A DNA stretch of 6,052 nt from an uncultured Clostridia bacterium (GTDB taxonomy: Bacteria > Bacillota > Clostridia > Christensenellales > UBA1242), in contig CAMOEU010000049.1 of NCBI GenBank assembly GCA_946612575.1, forward strand, positions 1-6,052, given 5' to 3'. Shown one piece after another: positions 1-4,082 of this stretch. The notes beneath the pieces were generated by a model. It saw only the letters and a program-made list of their open reading frames with translations. It had not been told where the DNA came from and made no database searches. The stretch's first letter is position 1, and every line of letters starts with the position of its first letter. The translations under genes were made by a program, and so were the position numbers.

Positions 1-223
1 TACTGCCTATCCATCCCCCACCAGAAATCCCAACAACATCATCGTTTTCAACCAAACTTGACAACGACTCTTCCTTTTTCTCCATTTGTGGTTCTTGTCT
101 TACCTCCACAATTTCTGGATTTGGTTGAGAATTATTCTCCATTGCCTGTGGTCTTGGTGGTGGAGGTGGCATTTTTCTTAATCCTTGTGGTGGTGTAGGA
201 ACATTTGGCTTTGTTTCTTCCAT
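1..223 (-). CDS. Proline-rich protein of unknown function, N-terminal fragment (C-terminus outside window)
   Basis: I do not recognise this gene. The frame opens at the ATG at 221-223, 7 bases after a strong AGGAGA, and stays open to the left edge, giving 74 residues. Those residues look disordered: residues 5-27 are rich in proline, with a run of five prolines at 19-23 followed by RP. Residues 28-62 are polar and charged (Asn, Gln, Glu, Lys). The last visible residues are GGGWIG (68-73), a Gly-rich switch that could lead into a folded or membrane domain just beyond the edge; that is a guess. No signal peptide is present, so the N-terminus is probably cytoplasmic. It has its own promoter-like sequence in the 63-base gap after the upstream gene. 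Existence of the gene is well supported by start, ribosome site and open frame; the function is unknown. Confidence 0.8.
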   Translation of the reverse strand, partial: MEETKPNVPTPPQGLRKMPPPPPRPQAMENNSQPNPEIVEVRQEPQMEKKEESLSSLVENDDVVGISGGGWIGS

Positions 224-230
224 AACAATA

Positions 231-236
231 TCTCCT
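231..236 (-). promoter_or_regulatory. Ribosome binding site of the proline-rich gene
   Basis: On the minus strand this reads AGGAGA, 7 bases before the ATG at 223. It is the best Shine-Dalgarno match in the window, and it fixes the start of a gene whose C-terminal part cannot be seen. Confidence 0.85.
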
Positions 237-244
237 ATATTTAT

Positions 245-273
245 ATTTTATCATAACACAACAAAAACTCCAA
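245..273 (-). promoter_or_regulatory. Putative sigma-A promoter for the proline-rich gene
   Basis: Minus-strand TTGGAG (268-273) is followed after 17 bases by TAAAAT (245-250), preceded by TGA, which makes an extended -10 (TGATAAAAT). Transcription would start near position 238, giving a leader of roughly 15 bases that still contains the AGGAGA site. A 9-base direct repeat, TTTTTGTTG, occurs at 271-279 and 259-267, 12 bases apart, and spans the -35 region. This could be an operator or chance in T-rich DNA. No convincing terminator separates this promoter from the preceding gene. Confidence 0.5.
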
Positions 274-286
274 CAAAAATGAGAGA

Positions 287-802
287 TTAACTCTTCCAAA
301 CATTATTTACATCCATCTCTTCATCTAGCGACTCAACAACTATTGTGCATAAATACTTTTTCCCACTTTCAAGCATTGCATTTGGCAAAATCTCAACTCC
401 ACTTGTAAGCAAAGCCTTTTCACCTACTTTCAAAATGTCATTAAAATAGAAGTAGCCATCTTCTTCATAGCTAAACTTTTCACTTGTTTTAAGTGAAAAC
501 AATCCATTTTCCTGACATACCAACTTTGCTCTCACAAAAACATTGTCTGAGAGTGACAAAACTTCGACATTTTGCGGAATTGTTTGTCCACTTAAATAAG
601 AGCCATCAATCACAAAAGAAAAAACATTACTCTCATTTTTGTCAATCTCTATAATCTTTGTATTTCCCGCCTTTATGTCGATATCCATGCTATTTGTCAC
701 TCTTTTATAGAAAATGCCATTAAAGCCCAAATAAACCGACAAAATAAGCAAAATTGATAGTGTTATTATGCAAAAAATTAACAACGGAAACGATTTTTTC
801 AT
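287..802 (-). CDS. Membrane-anchored TasA/camelysin-like surface protein (tentative)
   Basis: A 171-residue protein with MKKS followed by one hydrophobic segment (about residues 6-30) and an outer domain rich in predicted beta strands. Three blocks resemble the TasA/camelysin-type secreted fibre and surface proteins: NVFVRAKL at 87-94, EDGYFYFNDILKVGE at 114-128, and a C-terminal TIVVESLDEEMDVNNVW stretch at 153-169, matching the family's usual ending of a beta strand, an acidic/polar stretch and Trp. No clear signal peptidase site follows the hydrophobic segment, so it may stay anchored. Cys96 and Cys152 could pair. It starts 37 bases after the flippase-like gene with no promoter of note, so the two are probably co-transcribed. 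There is no Shine-Dalgarno before the ATG; the leader is A/T-rich. The start is chosen because it gives a typical signal-anchor. The family assignment is by eye and uncertain; a plain hypothetical membrane protein is the alternative. Confidence 0.75.
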   Translation of the reverse strand: MKKSFPLLIFCIITLSILLILSVYLGFNGIFYKRVTNSMDIDIKAGNTKIIEIDKNESNVFSFVIDGSYLSGQTIPQNVEVLSLSDNVFVRAKLVCQENGLFSLKTSEKFSYEEDGYFYFNDILKVGEKALLTSGVEILPNAMLESGKKYLCTIVVESLDEEMDVNNVWKS

Positions 803-839
803 ATTTTTAGTTTATTTCACACAAAAATATTTATTCAAA

Positions 840-2165
840 TCAAACATTGTTTTTCTGTTTCTTTCTTCTTTTTTCTCTCTCAATTCTGAAATTTTCAATT
901 TGTTTCTTTCTGAATTGCTCACTTTCCTTTTGCAAGACATTTCTTGTTTGAATCCAGCGATATTTTTTGTTTCCATAAAAAGTGTCGTATGCCACAACAC
1001 AAAGCCCCTGAAGCAAATAGAAATAGAATGTGAAAAATCTCCACAAAAGCAAAGCCCAGAATGTGTCTCCACCCAAATATCTTGCAAAGAGCCAAGTAAA
1101 TGTAATTTCGTTGATACCGGTTCCGTTTGGCAAAGGAATGAAATGTGATGCCAAATCAATCAAAGCGGTATAAACAAAAAATTCCCCAAACATTGAAGGG
1201 TCATACCCCTTGAATGCACAATAGATGAAGAATGGAATCGAGAATGTCAAAACAACTCTTGCACCATTTAAAATAAACTGATAAATCAAATCAAAAGAAG
1301 GTTTTTTAAAAGCCTTCATTGCCTTTTGATAACTTTCAAAGTAGATGATAATTTTGTTGTAATGCCTGTCAAAATCTTTCCAAATTCTCAGTTTTATCAT
1401 GAATCTAACAAAGAGAGAAACAACCTTGTTCATAAACTTTTTAGAAACCGAGAAAACAAGAATCGCAACAACAAGCAAAAGTGTCAAAACAAAACCAATT
1501 ATGCTTGCAACAGAGATGAAAGTTTCCACTTGTTGTGTTAAAGAATATATCATGCAAGTGAATGTCGCAATAAGCCATGTCACATTTTGAAACAACATTT
1601 TTGTCATAGGAATGGAAAGTGCTGTGACTGCTGGCACATCTCTGCTTGTGAGATATGACACCATAAATGGTTGTCCACCTGTCGAGAGTGGAGTAAATTT
1701 ATATATTGAGTATGATTTATACGAAGTCGCCCACCTTGACCTTAAAGTTTTTGCATATATCATTCTGTGAATTGAAAGCACATCAACCGCAATTATCAAA
1801 GCCATAAACAAAACACAGACAAAAACATATCTAAAGTCGATATGAAGCATTGAATATGGTGTGAAATCATCAGTAGATAATGCGGTCCAAATCAAAATAC
1901 CCAAAATCAAAACAATGTTGAATATCCAATAGAAAAGGTTTGTCCTCTTTTTCTTTGTGGATCTACTTTCGACAATTTCTTTGTTTACTTCTTCAATCTG
2001 TTCTTTGACTTGCTCTGTTTCTTGAGAAGCAAGTTCTTTCTCAATTTCTTCAAGCCTTTTTTGTTTCTTTTCTTGTCTTTTGTGTTTTATTCGTGAAAAA
2101 AGAGATTGACCTTCAAATTCAACATTTTCGTTCAATTCAGTTTCTTCAATCTCCCGTTTTTTCAT
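840..2165 (-). CDS. Flippase-like integral membrane protein, LPG_synthase_TM / UPF0104 (YbhN-type) family
   Basis: A 441-residue polytopic membrane protein. Two family signatures are clear: YKFTPLSTGGQPF at 155-167 (the family's F-T-P-x-x-x-G-G-[EQ]-P block) and FIPLPNGTGINEITF at 342-356 (the P-x-P-x-G-x-G-x-x-E block). Hydrophobic segments lie near 77-95, 111-131, 190-209, 217-239, 299-318 and 367-394. The family includes the membrane half of MprF (flipping of aminoacyl-phosphatidylglycerol) and many proteins of unproven substrate. The soluble aminoacyl-transferase domain of MprF is absent, so this should not be called a lysyl-phosphatidylglycerol synthase. Residues 1-76 form a highly charged, probably coiled-coil cytoplasmic extension (Lys/Glu/Gln-rich, 25-68) ending in KKKR, and residues 412-441 form a basic tail; both are unusual additions. 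The ATG has no Shine-Dalgarno and lies 9 bases after a promoter -10 box. It ends in TGA. Family assignment is secure; the substrate is unknown. Confidence 0.93.
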   Translation of the reverse strand: MKKREIEETELNENVEFEGQSLFSRIKHKRQEKKQKRLEEIEKELASQETEQVKEQIEEVNKEIVESRSTKKKRTNLFYWIFNIVLILGILIWTALSTDDFTPYSMLHIDFRYVFVCVLFMALIIAVDVLSIHRMIYAKTLRSRWATSYKSYSIYKFTPLSTGGQPFMVSYLTSRDVPAVTALSIPMTKMLFQNVTWLIATFTCMIYSLTQQVETFISVASIIGFVLTLLLVVAILVFSVSKKFMNKVVSLFVRFMIKLRIWKDFDRHYNKIIIYFESYQKAMKAFKKPSFDLIYQFILNGARVVLTFSIPFFIYCAFKGYDPSMFGEFFVYTALIDLASHFIPLPNGTGINEITFTWLFARYLGGDTFWALLLWRFFTFYFYLLQGLCVVAYDTFYGNKKYRWIQTRNVLQKESEQFRKKQIENFRIEREKRRKKQKNNV

Positions 2166-2174
2166 AACAAAATT

Positions 2175-2204
2175 ATTCTAACAAAAAAAACAATCTCTTG
2201 TCAA
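2175..2204 (-). promoter_or_regulatory. Putative sigma-A promoter for the flippase-like gene, nearly leaderless
   Basis: On the minus strand a perfect TTGACA (2199-2204) is followed after 18 bases by TAGAAT (2175-2180). Only 9 bases separate the -10 box from the ATG at 2165, so transcription would begin about 1 to 5 bases before the start codon. No Shine-Dalgarno lies upstream of that ATG, which fits a leaderless message. The -35 lies in the loop of the stem-loop at 2183-2226. If this is not used, the gene depends on read-through from the foldase gene. Confidence 0.6.
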
Positions 2205-2226
2205 TTTAACAGAAATTGTTTTTCTT
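2183..2226 (-). terminator. A/U-rich terminator-like stem-loop after the foldase gene
   Basis: It starts 7 bases after the TAA of the foldase gene. The minus-strand arms AAAAACAATTTCT (2211-2223) and AGAGATTGTTTTT (2186-2198) pair over 13 positions with one U-G wobble, around a 12-base loop (2199-2210). Three more weak pairs extend the stem to 2226 and 2183. The right arm contains eight consecutive T, giving the U tract; the left arm is A-rich, so the structure could also stop transcription from the other strand. GC content of the stem is low, so it may be a leaky terminator. The -35 box of the next gene sits in the loop. Confidence 0.45.
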
Positions 2227-2233
2227 TTTCATA

Positions 2234-4000
2234 TTAATTGTTGAAAAGGTCTTTATAGCTGTCGACAAATTTTTCTGTCTTAGAACCCTTTTTCAATTTG
2301 TTCATATCCATATTTTGGAAGACTGAGAAATTGTCAACATCAAGCTCAGCAAAGATAACATCCAAAATAGTCTTTTGAGAGAACATATTGAGTCTTGTTT
2401 TGTTTAATGTTTTGATTGTTTCTGTCGTAAGACTTGCACTTTCTGCATCAACAAGGTTTTCAATCTTTCCTGCAAACAAGAAGATATAAAAACCATCTTC
2501 AACTTCCACAGTTTCTGAGAAATCTCCGATTTTTGCACTGCCATTGTTATACAAACTCTTGATTGCCGCTTTGATATCATCATCTGAATAAGAGTCTGAA
2601 GCAACAACATTTCCTTCCGCATCCACACCAAAAACAGCATTGTAGTCAGCATTTTTGTATGTGTCTTCATCATTGTAAAGATAGAAGTATTTTCTAAGAG
2701 CTTCAGCAATTTCTTCATCTGTGTGACCAGCACCCAAAACTGCATCTTCCATTTCTTCTCTCAATTTTGTGATTGAAATGTGACTCTCAACTTCCCCTGT
2801 GCTTGCATTTCTAACATTAACAATTTGAGAATTTTCATTTACAATTGAATTTACCATTGCTTTATATTGTGCATCATCAATTGCACCTTCTTCCTTGAGA
2901 GCTTTAGCCTCTGCAATTGCATTCTTTTGAGTTTCGCTGAGTGCTGAAAAATCAATTTTGATTGGAGCAATAAAGAAGTAGTTTGTGCTGTCTGTGTCTT
3001 CAAGATAATAGTAAACATCTTTAATGTTTGAAAGCATATCACTTGCATAAGTTTCTTTATCATCTTGCAATTTGTAAGTTGTGTAGTCAGTCTTTACTTT
3101 TCTTTGATAGTTGTCAAGCACATCTCTCGCTTGAACAAGTGTTGTTCTTGAGTCTTGTGCTTTGTCTTTATTGAAAATTGTTTCATAAACTTCAACAATA
3201 TAGTTGTTTTTCAAAATATCATAAACTCTATTGACTTCAAACAAGAACCATTCTTTGTCAGAAGATTTGTTTAAGTATTCATAATTCTCTTTCACAATAT
3301 CAACATATTTTCTGAAAGCATTTTTCCAGTTTTTATCACTTTGTGTGTTTCCAGCAAAAAGTTTTTGAACATTTTGATAAATCAAATCTTGGAATTTGTA
3401 AGTTCCATCAGTGTGTCTATATTCAAAATCAATATCAATTCCATCAACTTGTCTTGCACCGTAAGTGCCTCTGATTGTTGTTGCAGCAGTTTTTCTCAAA
3501 AGAGTTGTGCCTTCAAGTTCTACTGTTTTTGTGTAATCTTTGAAAATAGACTTGTTTTCACTTGTGGTATCTTCGCTTGTCTTTGCAGTTTCACTCAAAT
3601 AACCTTTCAAGTTTGACAAGATTGCATCCATTGTTTGATCCCAAAGGTATGTCTTCTCACTGTTTTCAAAAAGTTTTTCGCCTTTTTGAGCATAATAATC
3701 TTTCACCGCTTTTCTTGTAAAGTAATTGTCAACGATAGAATCCAAAGTTGTTTCAATTGCTTTCTCTTGAGTGTAGCCATAGTTTTGAACATAGTTGTAT
3801 CCATAACTTGAATAAGCAGTAATAAGTTCTCTTTTTGTAATATTGTCTGTTGTGCCATCTGAATATGTTATTGTGGCAACTGTGGCATTGTAATAAAGCT
3901 CGTCATTTCTTGTGATTAAGTTGCAACCAGTAAGCACAGACAAACTCAAAAACACAGCCAAAATCAATGATAGTATTTTCTTGTTCACAATTTTCTCCAT
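2234..4000 (-). CDS. prsA: PrsA/SurA-type foldase lipoprotein (divergent parvulin peptidyl-prolyl isomerase-like)
   Basis: A 588-residue secreted lipoprotein. Residues 1-26 are a lipoprotein signal: basic KK, a hydrophobic core, then the lipobox L-T-G-C with Cys26 as the lipidated residue. Residues 40-110 resemble the SurA-N/PrsA N-terminal region (a TITYSDGTTDNITKRELI strand-turn-helix, then a Tyr-rich segment and helix). Residues 120-340 are mostly helical. A parvulin-like region can be traced from FFIAPIKIDFSALSETQ (342-358, in place of the usual histidine-led HILV block) to about 515, with IGDFSETVEVEDGFYIFLFA (491-510) matching the G-x-x-S-x-x-V-x-x-x-x-G-[YF]-[HY]-I end of the domain. 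The entry His is not seen, so isomerase activity is doubtful. PrsA of Bacillus is about 290 residues, so this one is about twice as long. In Clostridia a foldase of this type often follows mfd, which agrees with the order here. Expected role: folding of exported proteins at the outer face of the membrane. It has its own promoter and a GGAG site 5 bases before the ATG. Confidence 0.8.
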   Translation of the reverse strand: MEKIVNKKILSLILAVFLSLSVLTGCNLITRNDELYYNATVATITYSDGTTDNITKRELITAYSSYGYNYVQNYGYTQEKAIETTLDSIVDNYFTRKAVKDYYAQKGEKLFENSEKTYLWDQTMDAILSNLKGYLSETAKTSEDTTSENKSIFKDYTKTVELEGTTLLRKTAATTIRGTYGARQVDGIDIDFEYRHTDGTYKFQDLIYQNVQKLFAGNTQSDKNWKNAFRKYVDIVKENYEYLNKSSDKEWFLFEVNRVYDILKNNYIVEVYETIFNKDKAQDSRTTLVQARDVLDNYQRKVKTDYTTYKLQDDKETYASDMLSNIKDVYYYLEDTDSTNYFFIAPIKIDFSALSETQKNAIAEAKALKEEGAIDDAQYKAMVNSIVNENSQIVNVRNASTGEVESHISITKLREEMEDAVLGAGHTDEEIAEALRKYFYLYNDEDTYKNADYNAVFGVDAEGNVVASDSYSDDDIKAAIKSLYNNGSAKIGDFSETVEVEDGFYIFLFAGKIENLVDAESASLTTETIKTLNKTRLNMFSQKTILDVIFAELDVDNFSVFQNMDMNKLKKGSKTEKFVDSYKDLFNN

Positions 4001-4005
4001 AAATT

Positions 4006-4020
4006 CTCCACATTTTGTGG
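4006..4020 (-). promoter_or_regulatory. Ribosome binding site of the foldase gene overlapped by a small hairpin
   Basis: The Shine-Dalgarno GGAG (4006-4009) is 5 bases before the ATG at 4000. The 13 bases at 4008-4020 form a perfect short hairpin, CCACA-AAA-TGTGG on the minus strand, whose right arm uses the first two G of the GGAG. In the message the hairpin would partly hide the ribosome site. It lies entirely within the roughly 27-base leader predicted from the promoter upstream. Five base pairs with a three-base loop is a weak structure, so a regulatory role is speculation. Confidence 0.5.
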
Positions 4021-4034
4021 GTATTAACTTTAAT

Positions 4035-4063
4035 ATTATACAATATTATTGCCACAATTTCAA
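4035..4063 (-). promoter_or_regulatory. Sigma-A-type promoter for the foldase gene
   Basis: Minus-strand TTGAAA (4058-4063) and a perfect TATAAT (4035-4040) are separated by exactly 17 bases in the 82-base gap after mfd. The transcription start would be near 4028, giving a leader of about 27 bases with the ribosome site at 4006-4009. This is the best promoter match in the window. It allows the foldase gene to be expressed independently of mfd. No clear terminator for mfd precedes it, so read-through is also likely. Confidence 0.75.
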
Positions 4064-4082
4064 GCAAAAAAACATAAATTGA

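Noticed and set aside
768..1148. Plus-strand open frame of 126 codons
   Set aside because: It lies antisense to the end of the flippase-like gene and the start of the next gene, has no recognisable domain, and is explained by the A/T-rich complement of real coding sequence.
840..2165. Lysylphosphatidylglycerol synthase (MprF)
   Set aside because: Only the membrane flippase-like domain is present. The C-terminal aminoacyl-transferase domain is missing, and the protein ends in a short basic tail.
4033..4048. AATATT/AATATT inverted repeat as a terminator of mfd
   Set aside because: Only six A-T pairs with no GC and no following U tract. It overlaps the perfect TATAAT of the foldase promoter and is better explained by that AT-rich box.
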